Shown one piece after another: positions 1 to 8,571 of a stretch of 64,000 bases of DNA (position 1 is the first letter of the stretch; the number at the start of each line of letters is the position of its first letter). The DNA lies in contig NZ_JAWQUO010000010.1 of assembly GCF_033446605.1 (NCBI RefSeq), positions 62,001 through 126,000 on the forward strand. Reading direction: 5' to 3'. Below the pieces are notes generated by a model. It worked only from the letters and a program-made list of their open reading frames with translations, made no database searches and was not told the origin of the DNA. A program made the translations under genes and the position numbers. The stretch is from Iodobacter sp025352645 (GTDB lineage Bacteria; Pseudomonadota; Gammaproteobacteria; Burkholderiales; Chitinibacteraceae).

Positions 1-739
1 GCGTATTGGCTATCAAGGCCACGCAGCCGCCGATTTGGCGAGCCTTACCCAGATCATGCGCTGCCAATTGTTTACCGTGCCATTTGAGAATTTAGATGTG
101 CAGGCGGGTAAAGTTGTTTCTTTGGTTCCCGAAGATATCGTTAATAAAATAATCCACCAACAGCGCGGCGGTTATTGCTATGAAGTCAACGGCTTATTTG
201 CCATGGCCCTGCAAGCGTTAGGGATTGATTATCACTTTATTGCCGCTCGCCCAATGTTTTACCCAGTAAAAAGGCCAAAAACACATATGGCGGTGATTGC
301 ACATATTGCTGGTGAAGATTATTTATGTGATTTAGGTTTTGGTAGCTATGGCATTCGCGCTCCCATTGCGCTGAGCCAAACCGGCATTAAAATTCAACAA
401 GATTTTGATGTTTTTATGCTCGATAAAATAGATGAAAAAACCTATTTATTAAAAGCCGAATTAGAAGGGGAATGGGCAAATCAATATGCGTTTGATTTAT
501 ACCCACAAGAATGGATAGACTTTAGCCCCGCTAACTTTATGAATTCAACGCACCCAGATGCCATTTTCGTGCAGAAATTACTTATCGTATTACACACCCC
601 TAGCGGTAGGAAAATCTTACTCGGTGACGCCTTAAAAACGGTCAATAAAGGCATTACAAGCAAAGAAACCATAACTCAATTTGAATCCACCCTAAGCCAG
701 CATTTTGGTTTAATACGCCCTAGCGAATCCCTTACATAA
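1..739 (+). CDS. nat: Arylamine N-acetyltransferase (5' end outside window)
   Basis: Cytosolic acetyl-CoA-dependent N-acetyltransferase for arylamines and hydrazines. The reading frame is open from base 2, upstream of the first possible start (TTG at 35), and the residues encoded there (R-I-G-Y then Q-G-H) fit the usual NAT N-terminus, so the true start lies before the window. The Cys-His-Asp triad is visible, numbered from the TTG: Cys48 in RGGYCYE, His84 in KTHMAV and Asp99 in LCDLGFG. The VPFENLDV segment near the N-terminus is also a family hallmark. The C-terminal half is less conserved, as usual. The gene stands alone; the next gene starts about 375 bases downstream. Family assignment is firm; the substrate is unknown. 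Confidence 0.93.
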   Translation, partial: RIGYQGHAAADLASLTQIMRCQLFTVPFENLDVQAGKVVSLVPEDIVNKIIHQQRGGYCYEVNGLFAMALQALGIDYHFIAARPMFYPVKRPKTHMAVIAHIAGEDYLCDLGFGSYGIRAPIALSQTGIKIQQDFDVFMLDKIDEKTYLLKAELEGEWANQYAFDLYPQEWIDFSPANFMNSTHPDAIFVQKLLIVLHTPSGRKILLGDALKTVNKGITSKETITQFESTLSQHFGLIRPSESLT

Positions 740-1115
740 CAGAACTCTACAACAATATCAAAACTACACCTTGGTTTTTAATATCGCAAAACTAACTAGA
801 TCAAGGTGTGGTGTGTAGCAATACCAATGTTAAAGTCGTCCTGCTATAACTCTACGCGCCCAGCAAAGTAATCGCTTTGTGTTCGTGCTTTGTACAAAGG
901 CACCGCTGGTAATAAAGCACTACCCCGCTGCCCCCGTAATTTTATGCCAATCAATTATTACAGCAATATAAAAAAACGCTTAACTCCAGATTAACGCACT
1001 TTATCTATGCTGACGTCCTCCTGTCGCACACTCAATCAATCCCTCATAGTTGCTTTAAGATTGCCAGCATAAATTCAACGCTGTTCAACCTTTAACCAGA
1101 GATCAAGGGATTACG
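740..1115. other. Intergenic stretch without a recognised gene
   Basis: No plausible ORF or RNA gene seen. It holds a long-loop dyad (ACACCTTG near 763 and CAAGGTGT near 801) and a 12-bp palindrome CTTTGTACAAAG at 888-899, neither with an assigned role. The end of the stretch must contain the promoter and an AAGG-type ribosome binding site of the next gene. Confidence 0.5.
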
Positions 1116-2000
1116 ATGCGCCTGCCAAATACGATTTTTGCCTTACTTACAGCAATTTTTTCCGCAGTAAGCCTCGCCGATACTCAGTTAGAAATGAGCG
1201 TAACCCCCTTTGCCACTCCTAAATTTGATTTTGATAAGGGTGGGCAAGCCAGTTTGAAAAACATACAAGCCAACTTTAGTCTGAGTCATAATATTTATCC
1301 CCAGCACAATCTTGGTTTCAATATTCAACTTGCCCGCGAGAGCTGGAGTTTTGATAGCAACCCTTGGAAAGTTGCTCAACCTTGGCAAACCTTGGAGCGA
1401 ATTAGCTTTTCTCTGCCTTATCGCTACACCACTAGCAGTGGCTGGATATTTGCAGCTAGCGCCGATTTAAGCCAAAACAAAGAAAAGGGTGCAGAAAATA
1501 GCGATAGTTGGCTCTATGGTTTAAATACCTATATGGCCCATTCTTTTTCGCCTGATTTATTACTGGGTTTTGGCGTTGGGGCTTATCATCAACTTGATAA
1601 AACCACTGGCTTTCCTTTTATTATTATCGATTGGAAAATAACCAAAGACCTAAGGCTAGCAAATCCATTTGCAGTGGGCCCAGCGGGGCCTGCGGGCTTA
1701 GAATTAAGCTGGGGTGTTACGCCTCAATTTGATTTGGGTGTCGGGGGGGCAATGCGCCATTTCCAATATCGTTTAGCCGCAGACAATGCCGTTGCTAGTA
1801 AAGGAATATTAGAGCAGCAATACGTGCCGATATTTATTCGTGCTGGCTATAAGATACAAGATAATTGGCGCGTAGATGCCTATACCGGTGTAGCAGCGGG
1901 TGGGAAATTTACCTTTATGGATAAAAATGGCAATGAACTTAATTCAGAAAAAGCGAAAAAAATGCCATTCTTTGGTTTATCCGCCAATGCTCGCTTTTAA
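1116..2000 (+). CDS. Outer-membrane beta-barrel protein, unknown function
   Basis: 294 residues. An N-terminal signal peptide (hydrophobic core, cleavage probably after SLA at about residue 21) is followed by alternating aromatic/hydrophobic strands typical of a transmembrane beta-barrel, for example LGFNIQLARESWSF, ISFSLPYRY and GWIFAASADL. The protein ends in Phe (SANARF), the usual C-terminal signal for barrel insertion by BAM. It resembles porin-like families of unknown role such as DUF6268, but I cannot confirm that family by eye. It is a single gene followed by an inverted repeat at 2036-2068. Confidence 0.75.
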   Translation: MRLPNTIFALLTAIFSAVSLADTQLEMSVTPFATPKFDFDKGGQASLKNIQANFSLSHNIYPQHNLGFNIQLARESWSFDSNPWKVAQPWQTLERISFSLPYRYTTSSGWIFAASADLSQNKEKGAENSDSWLYGLNTYMAHSFSPDLLLGFGVGAYHQLDKTTGFPFIIIDWKITKDLRLANPFAVGPAGPAGLELSWGVTPQFDLGVGGAMRHFQYRLAADNAVASKGILEQQYVPIFIRAGYKIQDNWRVDAYTGVAAGGKFTFMDKNGNELNSEKAKKMPFFGLSANARF

Positions 2001-2035
2001 TACCTAAAAACTTGAATAGGGTAATAAAATTTTGA

Positions 2036-2068
2036 TGCTTAGTGAGGCAAGAGTAGGCTCACTAAGCA
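2036..2068. terminator. Perfect 11-bp inverted repeat after the barrel gene
   Basis: TGCTTAGTGAG at 2036-2046 pairs perfectly with CTCACTAAGCA at 2058-2068 around an 11-nt loop, 35 bases after the stop of the upstream gene. There is no T-run, so this may be a weak terminator or a processed 3' hairpin. Confidence 0.45.
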
Positions 2069-2131
2069 CTATGATATCCCTCTAGATATGCTTGAGATGC
2101 ATTTATCCAACAAATACAACTAAGTACTTGT

Positions 2132-2216
2132 GCAAAAGTTTTATGGCAAGGCGTCGAAGCCGCAGGCAGTACAGTTAGTACGACAAGGCAAGACAACGAT
2201 GCAAGACAACTTTTGC
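2132..2216. repeat. Imperfect palindromic intergenic element, 85 bp
   Basis: Outer arms GCAAAAGTT (2132-2140) and AACTTTTGC (2208-2216) are perfect inverted repeats. A second dyad, GTAC-5-GTAC (2169-2181), lies concentrically in the middle. It looks like a REP or MITE-type element, but no second copy is seen in this window. Confidence 0.5.
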
Positions 2217-2233
2217 CTATCTACTTAATTGCC

Positions 2234-2455
2234 TGCTTATGCCTCTTGTTTAAATTAATCATCAATACCGTAGGGCAGGTAAAACGCAATCCTATCAACC
2301 TAGGCACACCATATAGGGTGGGCAAGGTGGTTTATCTTGCCCACGCGGATGCACACAGCGTAGACAAAAAACACACCCGCCCTACAAATGCAAAAACAGC
2401 GTGCAACTGTAACAAACCTATTTACATCAGAGTTATTGAGCAAGAGGTATAATCA
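2234..2455. repeat. MITE-like repeat, family 1, composite copy
   Basis: Bounded by inverted termini TGCTTATGCCTCTTGTTTAA (2234-2253) and the complement of TGATTATACCTCTTGCTCAA (2436-2455). The right 60 bases match the inverted left end of the copy at 12636-12797 with only a few mismatches. The interior carries GTAGGGCAGG / CCCGCCCTAC arms plus an extra insert with the CAATCCTATCAAC motif of family 2 (2287-2300), so it is a nested or composite copy. A 79-codon ORF inside it is not a gene. Confidence 0.7.
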
Positions 2456-2603
2456 AGACTAATTAATTAGAAATAAAAACCCGCAGTTAACAGATAGTGC
2501 CATCACATAGATGACGTTTTTTTACAAAAAATACATTATCCTAATGAGAAGATAAGAAGATTAGCTTATAGTTTGCTTCAATAATTTGAATAAAGATGAT
2601 CCT

Positions 2604-3080
2604 ATGCTGCAAAAATATCAGCTAGCACAAGTTAATATCGCAAAAGCCAAAGAGGCGCTAGATCAACCTATTATGCAAGGCTTTGTTCAGCAATTAGCGC
2701 ATATTAATCAACTTGCCGAAGCCAGCCCTGGCTTTATTTGGCGTTTGCAAACTGAATCAGGCGATGCCACTGCACTAAAAGTATTTGAAGATGAATTACT
2801 GATTGTTAATTTATCGGTATGGGATTCATTTGAATCACTTAAAGAATATGTTTATTCAGGCGAGCACTTAACCGTATTAAAAAATAAAAAACATTGGTTT
2901 GATAAGCACCACGGCCCTAGCCTCGCTCTATGGTGGATTCCTAAGGGGCATATCCCCAGCATTGAATCGGCAAAAAACGCCTTGGCACAGCTAGCAAGCC
3001 AAGGGCCATCCCCCCAAGCCTTTACCTTTGCCAAGCCCTATCTGGCCCCCAATCAGCAAGCTGCAAAGCTCGTAGAATAA
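2604..3080 (+). CDS. DUF3291 domain protein
   Basis: 158 residues from ATG 2604; an in-frame TTG at 2586 is possible, but family members begin close to the YQLAQVNIA segment, which starts a few residues after the ATG. The conserved segments LAQVNIA, ASPGFIWRLQTE, NLSVWDSFESLKEYVYSGEH and the W-rich ALWWIPKGH are those of DUF3291, a small ferredoxin-like fold related to antibiotic-biosynthesis monooxygenases. The reaction is unknown. It is the first gene of a plus-strand run of small enzymes, with an 80-base gap to the next, so co-transcription is not shown. Confidence 0.8.
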   Translation: MLQKYQLAQVNIAKAKEALDQPIMQGFVQQLAHINQLAEASPGFIWRLQTESGDATALKVFEDELLIVNLSVWDSFESLKEYVYSGEHLTVLKNKKHWFDKHHGPSLALWWIPKGHIPSIESAKNALAQLASQGPSPQAFTFAKPYLAPNQQAAKLVE

Positions 3081-3159
3081 AGTTTGACTCCTTGTCCTTT
3101 GAAGTGATTCAAATGCAATATCAATCACTACTTTGAACTTACCACGGCATAGGCCTCTC

Positions 3160-3981
3160 ATGCTCAATACTCATTCCCCAGCCGAGCAGTTTCTGATCGA
3201 TTTTCATAAGCAGCACCCTGGCATTACCTCGCAGTGTTTTCAAGCCTTAGCAACCACGCTGAATGGTGAAGCCTATCCATCGTCTTACGCCTGCTTAAGT
3301 AGCCAAGTGGCAGACGATGCCACGGTACTGGATCTGGCCTGTGGCGATGGTTATTTACTATCGTTATTAAGCAATCAACACAGAAGCTTACACGGCCTTG
3401 ATATGAGTATGGATGAGCTGGCGGCGGCTCAGCGGCGCCTAGGCCAGCGTGCTCAGTTACACCATGGCAAGGCGCAATCCTTGCCGTTTGAAAATCACAG
3501 CATCGATCATGTGCTCTGCCATATGGCGCTGATGTTAATGGCACCGCTGGATGTGGTGCTGAGCGAGGTTCATCGTGTGCTAAAAAAAGGTGGCTGCTTT
3601 TCCGCCATCATTGGCGCAGCACCTCCAAGCAGCCCCGCCTTAGCACCTTATCTAGTGCGGCTGCGTAAGCTACTTAAAAGTAATCCAGCCAAAGTGCTTA
3701 GCTTTGGCGATAAAAGACTTGGCAATCCCGATGGGATACACGATGTATTCAGTAGCCACTTTGAATTAATCCAAATTGAAGATCTGCAACAAAACCGCCG
3801 CTACACCCCTAGTGAAATTTGGGCTTGGTTTGAAGGCTGCTACGATCTGGCGTTTTTATCCGCTGACGATTGCAGCCATTTTTATGACGAATACCTGAAT
3901 GAGCTAAACACACTTTGCGCGGCGGATGGCAAGATAGAGTTTACTGACCACTTACGCAGAATAAGCGCCATTGCAAGATAA
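3160..3981 (+). CDS. Class I SAM-dependent methyltransferase
   Basis: 273 residues from ATG 3160 (an in-frame TTG lies at 3133). The Rossmann-like SAM-binding motif I, VLDLACGDGYLL, is at about residues 56-67, followed by HGLDMSMDELAAAQRRL (acidic motif II), AQSLPFENHSIDHVLCHMALMLM (motif IV) and the VHRVLKKGG post-motif typical of Methyltransf_11. The C-terminal third is specific and gives no substrate clue. Neighbours are a DUF3291 protein and a GNAT acetyltransferase. Substrate unknown. Confidence 0.88.
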   Translation: MLNTHSPAEQFLIDFHKQHPGITSQCFQALATTLNGEAYPSSYACLSSQVADDATVLDLACGDGYLLSLLSNQHRSLHGLDMSMDELAAAQRRLGQRAQLHHGKAQSLPFENHSIDHVLCHMALMLMAPLDVVLSEVHRVLKKGGCFSAIIGAAPPSSPALAPYLVRLRKLLKSNPAKVLSFGDKRLGNPDGIHDVFSSHFELIQIEDLQQNRRYTPSEIWAWFEGCYDLAFLSADDCSHFYDEYLNELNTLCAADGKIEFTDHLRRISAIAR

Positions 3982-4010
3982 AAACCAACTCAAACAATAC
4001 CTCGGCCACC

Positions 4011-4499
4011 ATGCTCAATATCCACTACCGCCAGTTAGATATCGCTACCGATACAGCCGCCCTGCAAGCCTTGCTAGAAAGTGCGCCCGCTTACAGCTTG
4101 TTAGTCGAGGGGTATTTACCCCAAGCCACAGCCGCGATTGAGGCCATGCAAGCGCTGCCGCCTGACTCCAGCCCTGATAATAAATTTGTTTTTGGCTTTT
4201 ATCTGAATGAGCGCCTGATTGGCTGCGCCGATTTGTGCCGTCACTACCCAGAAACAGGCATCGCCTATCTTGGTTTACTGCTATTTGACGAGTTATTCCA
4301 AGGCCAAGGCTTTGGTTCGATCGCCATGCAACAGCTAAAAAGCATCGCTCAAAGCTGGCAATGCCAACGCATCCGCATCGCCGTGATTGCCAACAACACC
4401 GCCGCTTTGGCCTTTTGGCAGCGCCAAGGATTTATTGAGCTATACAAAAAACCAACAATAGCTTACGTAGATGATGCAATCGTCATGGAGTGCGTGTAA
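4011..4499 (+). CDS. GNAT family N-acetyltransferase
   Basis: 162 residues. Acetyl-CoA binding motif A is visible as LFQGQGFGSIAMQQL (Q-x-x-G-x-G/A type), preceded by the beta4 strand IAYLGLLLF and followed by IAVIANNTAALAFWQRQGF (motif B, the common N-x-x-A-x-x-F-x-x-x-G-F ending). The acceptor cannot be predicted. It sits 29 bases after the methyltransferase stop, a spacing compatible with co-transcription. Confidence 0.88.
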   Translation: MLNIHYRQLDIATDTAALQALLESAPAYSLLVEGYLPQATAAIEAMQALPPDSSPDNKFVFGFYLNERLIGCADLCRHYPETGIAYLGLLLFDELFQGQGFGSIAMQQLKSIAQSWQCQRIRIAVIANNTAALAFWQRQGFIELYKKPTIAYVDDAIVMECV

Positions 4500-4529
4500 A
4501 TTATCCGCCTAGATTCTCAAGAGAAAAAA

Positions 4530-5438
4530 ATGACTGCAAGCTTTGAAGCCTTTATCCAAACCGCTTGGGCAGATCATGGCGATCATCCTCAAGATGTTGC
4601 CAACCGCCTCGCTAACACTATGCCCGTGCCTCAATCACCGGCGCAAACTTTAGCGCTGGCAAGGTTGATTTGCCATGTGTACGGCGAGCATTTAGCCCAG
4701 TGGCAACAGGGCATTGATTTACTCAATACTTTGTCAGCCACAGACACCGTGGCCGCAGATGCAATACGCCTAAATTGCGCTATTTTGAGCTACGCATCAG
4801 GCCAGAGCACGGTATTAGCCACGCTTAACGCCGCCGAGCAGGCCCATGTTTTAGCCAACACCAGCAGTATTTGGGCCGCGCAAGGTGCGATTGAGGGCGC
4901 GATTGAGCAATTCAGCCAAGCATTAACCATTGCAGAGCCGCTGCCCACCACCGTGCACCGCGCCCTAGCGATAGCGGGCAATGCACTGGCCTGTACGCTT
5001 GAAGAGCGCCACCCGCGTCATGCCGCAGAAACCAGCGCGATGATTTTGGCGGCGCAAAGCGCACTAAAATATTGGCAGCTGGCCGGCACATGGCTGGAAG
5101 TTGAGCGCGCCCATTACCGGCTTTGCCGCAGCCTACTCCAAGCCGAGCACGCCGAGGCTGCCTTAAGCAGTGCCCAAAACTGCCTAGATGTTTGCCTGCA
5201 AAACAAGGCCCCCGCTTTCGAGTTGTTTTTTGCCCACGCCATTTTGGCTATTGCACAAAGTAAGCGAGGCAACAGCGAGGCTTTCACTCGCAACCATCAA
5301 GCGGCCTGTACATTCTTTGAACAGCTGCCCGCAAACGAGCAGCCGTGGTGTGATGCAGAGCTAAAAGAGCTGGCCGAGCTGAATGACCAATACATTTGTT
5401 TATCACTCAGCGTGAGCACAGGCGCCCACGCTACATAA
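4530..5438 (+). CDS. Helical-repeat (TPR-like) protein of unknown function
   Basis: 302 residues, starting at ATG 4530 after a GAGAA-type ribosome binding site. The sequence is almost wholly alpha-helical and rich in Ala, Leu and Gln. Several 34-residue-like units with paired helices, such as WAAQGAIEGAIEQFSQALTIAEPL and YRLCRSLLQAEHAEAALSSAQNCLDVC, suggest degenerate TPR repeats. There is no signal peptide or catalytic motif. It lies between a GNAT and a phosphoesterase. I do not recognise the family; a scaffold or partner-binding role is an inference from the fold only. Confidence 0.6.
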   Translation: MTASFEAFIQTAWADHGDHPQDVANRLANTMPVPQSPAQTLALARLICHVYGEHLAQWQQGIDLLNTLSATDTVAADAIRLNCAILSYASGQSTVLATLNAAEQAHVLANTSSIWAAQGAIEGAIEQFSQALTIAEPLPTTVHRALAIAGNALACTLEERHPRHAAETSAMILAAQSALKYWQLAGTWLEVERAHYRLCRSLLQAEHAEAALSSAQNCLDVCLQNKAPAFELFFAHAILAIAQSKRGNSEAFTRNHQAACTFFEQLPANEQPWCDAELKELAELNDQYICLSLSVSTGAHAT

Positions 5439-5463
5439 AAAAAATGCACTCTTTGGAGTCACC

Positions 5464-6195
5464 ATGCGCCTCGCCCTTGTTTCTGATATCCACGGCAATT
5501 TGCCAGCCCTTGAAGCGGTAGTCAAAGATATGCAAGGCCGTGGCGTGGATGCGGTGATTAATCTGGGGGATAGCCTGTCTGGCCCCTTGATGCCATTAGA
5601 AACAGCACAATTTTTAATGGCGCAAGATTGGGTTCATTTAGCCGGCAATCACGAGCGCCAGCTACTGGCGTCAGCAGCCAAAGGGCTTTCTGATGAATTT
5701 GCTTACTCGCAATTGGGGGAGGTTGAATTAGCATGGCTGGCCACACTCCAGCCTTGCCAAGCTTATTCCCCAGAAATACTGCTTTGCCACGGCACGCCAA
5801 ACAGCGATAAGGCATATTTGCTTGAAACGCTGGCGGATGGCCAAATGAGGATGGCAACGGCTGCAGAAATCCGAAGCCGTCTTGGCGAGCAAAGTGCCGA
5901 GCTGATTGCCTGTGGCCATACGCATATCCCCAGATCCATCAGAACCATGAAAGGGCAACTGATCGTCAACCCTGGCAGCGTTGGCCTACCCGCTTATGAA
6001 GATAGCCAGCCTTTTTATCATCAAGTAGAAAACAGCAGCCCCGACGCACGCTACGCCATCGTTGAGCAGCAAAAAAACAACTGGCAAAGCCTGTTAATCA
6101 GTGTGGCTTATAAACACAAAGCCATGGCAAAACTTGCACAGGCAAGAGGCAGAGCGGACTGGGCTAGCGCCTTAATGTCAGGATATATGCCGTGA
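5464..6195 (+). CDS. Calcineurin-like metallophosphoesterase (YfcE-like)
   Basis: 243 residues, ATG 5464 after TTTGGAG. All metal-binding blocks of the calcineurin superfamily are present in order: SDIHGN (D-x-H) at about residues 8-13, NLGDSLSGP (GD), LAGNHER (GNHE), LLCHGTP and CGHTHIPRS (GHTH), followed by NPGSVGLP, the hallmark of the YfcE/MJ0936 subgroup. Such enzymes hydrolyse phosphodiesters with Mn or Ni in vitro; the physiological substrate is unknown. It lies 25 bases after the TPR-like gene. Confidence 0.9.
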   Translation: MRLALVSDIHGNLPALEAVVKDMQGRGVDAVINLGDSLSGPLMPLETAQFLMAQDWVHLAGNHERQLLASAAKGLSDEFAYSQLGEVELAWLATLQPCQAYSPEILLCHGTPNSDKAYLLETLADGQMRMATAAEIRSRLGEQSAELIACGHTHIPRSIRTMKGQLIVNPGSVGLPAYEDSQPFYHQVENSSPDARYAIVEQQKNNWQSLLISVAYKHKAMAKLAQARGRADWASALMSGYMP

Positions 6196-6272
6196 CCAGA
6201 AGGCTGAACATATTTTAAGAATCACAAGCCAAATGATAACCCCTTGCTAAATATCTCTTAACAGGAGTTTTT

Positions 6273-6644
6273 ATGAGTATCGCTCTTATTCAAAAATATA
6301 TTACTGCTTATAATCAATTTGATATCGAGCAAATGATTCAGCTGATCCATCCTGACATTATTTTTACAAATATTTCCAATGGGGCAACCACCGCACAAGC
6401 CGTTGGGATTGATGCTTTTCAGGAAATGGCGCTTCAAGCTGCGGGGATGTTTATATCTCGGGCACAAACCATACAAAGCACTAGCCAATCCGCAGAACTG
6501 ATTCTGGTGAACATTCATTATCAAGCCGTTTTAGCCATTGATTTAGCCAATGGACTAAAAGCCGGTGAAAAGCTTTCATTACAAGGAAAGTCTGAGTTTG
6601 AATTTAAAGACAATAAAATATTTAGGCTAACTGATATTAGTTAG
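6273..6644 (+). CDS. NTF2-like / SnoaL-like protein
   Basis: 123 residues, with a good ribosome binding site AACAGGAG before ATG 6273. It opens with a helix ending in YNQFDIEQMIQLIHPDIIFTNI, the standard start of the NTF2-like cone fold (W/Y...D...ML..D..F), and continues with strands ending in KSEFEFKDNKIFRLTDIS (the usual F-E-F-x-D-x-K-I-x-x-x-x-D-x-S ending). Family members bind small hydrophobic ligands or act as isomerases or hydrolases; no catalytic residue can be assigned here. Confidence 0.75.
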   Translation: MSIALIQKYITAYNQFDIEQMIQLIHPDIIFTNISNGATTAQAVGIDAFQEMALQAAGMFISRAQTIQSTSQSAELILVNIHYQAVLAIDLANGLKAGEKLSLQGKSEFEFKDNKIFRLTDIS

Positions 6645-6725
6645 CGCCTAGATTTTATGCTACATACGTGGGCAAAAATGCTTACCCATCCTACACAAAC
6701 TCAGCACTCAGCCTAGTAGATAACC

Positions 6726-7247
6726 ATGCCACAACTCATCAGGCCCGCCCTGCCCACCGATGCCGCAGCCATTGGCCAAATTCGCGTTGCAGCTTGGCAG
6801 GCAGCTTACACCCACTTTATGCCTGCTGATTATTTAGCCGCACTGGACCCAGCTGCAAATAGAGAATCACTAAGGCTAAAGCTGGAGAATCTTTCACCGC
6901 GCTTTTATCTAGCGCTAATTGAAGAAGCGCAAGAGGTGGCAGGGTTTTATCTATTAGGCACGCCACGTTTTGAATGCCCAAGCCATACCGCTGAGCTTTG
7001 GGCACTGAATATTGCCCCACACGCTTGGCGCAAGGGGATTGGTAAGCGGCTGGTGATGGATGCTATTGCTAGCGCTCGGCGTTTTTCTTACCAAAATATT
7101 GTGCTTTGGTGCATTGCAGGTAATCTAGGCGCACGCCAGCTTTATGAGCAATGTGGCTTTCGTGTAAACGGGCAGCAAAAAACCGACAGCCAACTTACTG
7201 GCCACCCCCTGCATGAAGTTTGCTATGCGCTCATCCTCCATTTTTAG
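6726..7247 (+). CDS. GNAT family N-acetyltransferase
   Basis: 173 residues. It starts with IRPALPTDAAAIGQIRVAAWQAAY, the common N-terminus of YitI/RimI-like GNATs, and has motif A in NIAPHAWRKGIGKRLVMDAI (R-x-G-I-G-K), then LWCIAGNLGARQLYEQCGFRVNG as motif B. Substrate unknown. Its last 4 bases overlap the 3' end of the convergent dehydrogenase gene. Confidence 0.88.
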   Translation: MPQLIRPALPTDAAAIGQIRVAAWQAAYTHFMPADYLAALDPAANRESLRLKLENLSPRFYLALIEEAQEVAGFYLLGTPRFECPSHTAELWALNIAPHAWRKGIGKRLVMDAIASARRFSYQNIVLWCIAGNLGARQLYEQCGFRVNGQQKTDSQLTGHPLHEVCYALILHF

Positions 7248-8404
7248 GCTGCCATTCTTACAATCGCCACGCAATCTTCCAGCGTTAGCTTGGCGCGCTC
7301 ACCCAAGGGAAAAGACTTATGCTTAGGCAAAAGCTCGCCCACTGCCTGCGCCACTTCATTGGCATTTAGCCCGTAGCTCGCTAAATGCGTTGGCAGCCCC
7401 ATGCGCTCAAAAAAATCAACCGTGGCATCGATGGCCGCATGCGCCACTTCTATATCGCCTCCCACCAAGCCCCAAACACGGCGGCCATATTGCGCCAGCT
7501 TTAGCAACTTATCGTCAAAACAATAACGCAGCAAGCTTGGCAAAATCACCGCCAGCGTTTGCGCATGATCTAGCTTATACAAGGCAGTTAGCTCGTGGCC
7601 GATCGCATGGCTTACCCAATCTTGCGGCTGGCCAGCGCCAACCAAGCCAAATAGCGCCTGATTAGCACACCACATAAAATTAGCCCGCGCATCCAGATCA
7701 TTTGAATCTGCCAGCGTACGCGGCCCCACTTCGATTAAGGTAGACAGCAGGCCTTCGGCGTAGCGATCTTGCAAACGTGCCTCAGCAGGAAAAGTGAGGT
7801 ATTGCTCTGTAGTATGGATAAAAGCATCCACCACCCCATTGCCCACTTGACGCGCTGGCAAGCTACACGTCAGTAGCGGGTCGAGCACCGCAAAGCGCGG
7901 GAAAACCAGCGCATTTTTAAATGACATTTTATCTTGCGTTGCACGGCGTGAAATCACCGAGGCAAAATTACTCTCTGCGCCTGTTGCAGGTAAGGTCAGT
8001 ACCACACCGATCGGCAGGGCATCGTGCAGCTTGGTTCGATTGCCAACGATGAGCCAAGGATCAATCCCAGAATCTAGCCGCGCTGCCGCCGCAATAAACT
8101 TGGCCCCATCCACCACCGAGCCACCACCCACGGCCAAAACCCAATCCACTGATGCGGATTTGGCAAGCACTACCGCACGCAGCAGCGTTTCGTACTCTGG
8201 GTTGGCTTCTACCCCTGCAAACTCAAACACTTCACGCCCTACTAAAGCCGCCAACAGCGCTGGGTAAGTGCCATTGGTTTTAATACTACCGCCGCCATAG
8301 ACCAGCAATACCCGCGCACCGCGAGGGATTTCATGGGCAAGCTGCGCTAGCTGCCCCTGCCCAAAGTGAATACGTGTTGGTGCGTAAAAGCTAAAATTTT
8401 GCAT
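7244..8404 (-). CDS. yqhD: Iron-containing alcohol dehydrogenase, YqhD type
   Basis: 386 residues, almost the length of E. coli YqhD (387), an NADPH-dependent aldehyde reductase that detoxifies short-chain aldehydes. ATG at 8404 is chosen over an in-frame TTG at 8422 because GAGGAGGG sits just upstream of it and the protein then starts like YqhD. Cofactor loops GGGS at residues 37-40 and GGGSVVDGAKF at 93-103 are present. The metal ligands Asp193, His197 (DAFIHTTEQ), His266 and His280 match those of YqhD with a one-residue shift. It is convergent with the GNAT gene. Confidence 0.85.
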   Translation of the reverse strand: MQNFSFYAPTRIHFGQGQLAQLAHEIPRGARVLLVYGGGSIKTNGTYPALLAALVGREVFEFAGVEANPEYETLLRAVVLAKSASVDWVLAVGGGSVVDGAKFIAAAARLDSGIDPWLIVGNRTKLHDALPIGVVLTLPATGAESNFASVISRRATQDKMSFKNALVFPRFAVLDPLLTCSLPARQVGNGVVDAFIHTTEQYLTFPAEARLQDRYAEGLLSTLIEVGPRTLADSNDLDARANFMWCANQALFGLVGAGQPQDWVSHAIGHELTALYKLDHAQTLAVILPSLLRYCFDDKLLKLAQYGRRVWGLVGGDIEVAHAAIDATVDFFERMGLPTHLASYGLNANEVAQAVGELLPKHKSFPLGERAKLTLEDCVAIVRMAA

Positions 8405-8571
8405 GATTCCCTCCTCTAACAAGGTGTAAGCTTACGCCGATTTAAACGTAAAAGGATGACGTGGCAGCAATACCGCAAGCAAGGCATAGCGTTGATCTGA
8501 GCATGATATTTTCAAGTGCAATTAAGGTGGGTAAACTTCGCTGCTTAGCAAACAGCCTCAAGGCCTTTAAG

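Noticed and set aside
2213..2452. 79-codon plus-strand ORF
   Set aside because: Lies wholly within a composite MITE-like repeat; no ribosome binding site or domain.
6645..6725. Small dyad GTGGGCA...TGCTTACCC before a GNAT gene
   Set aside because: Too short and diverged to assign to the GTAGGG repeat families.
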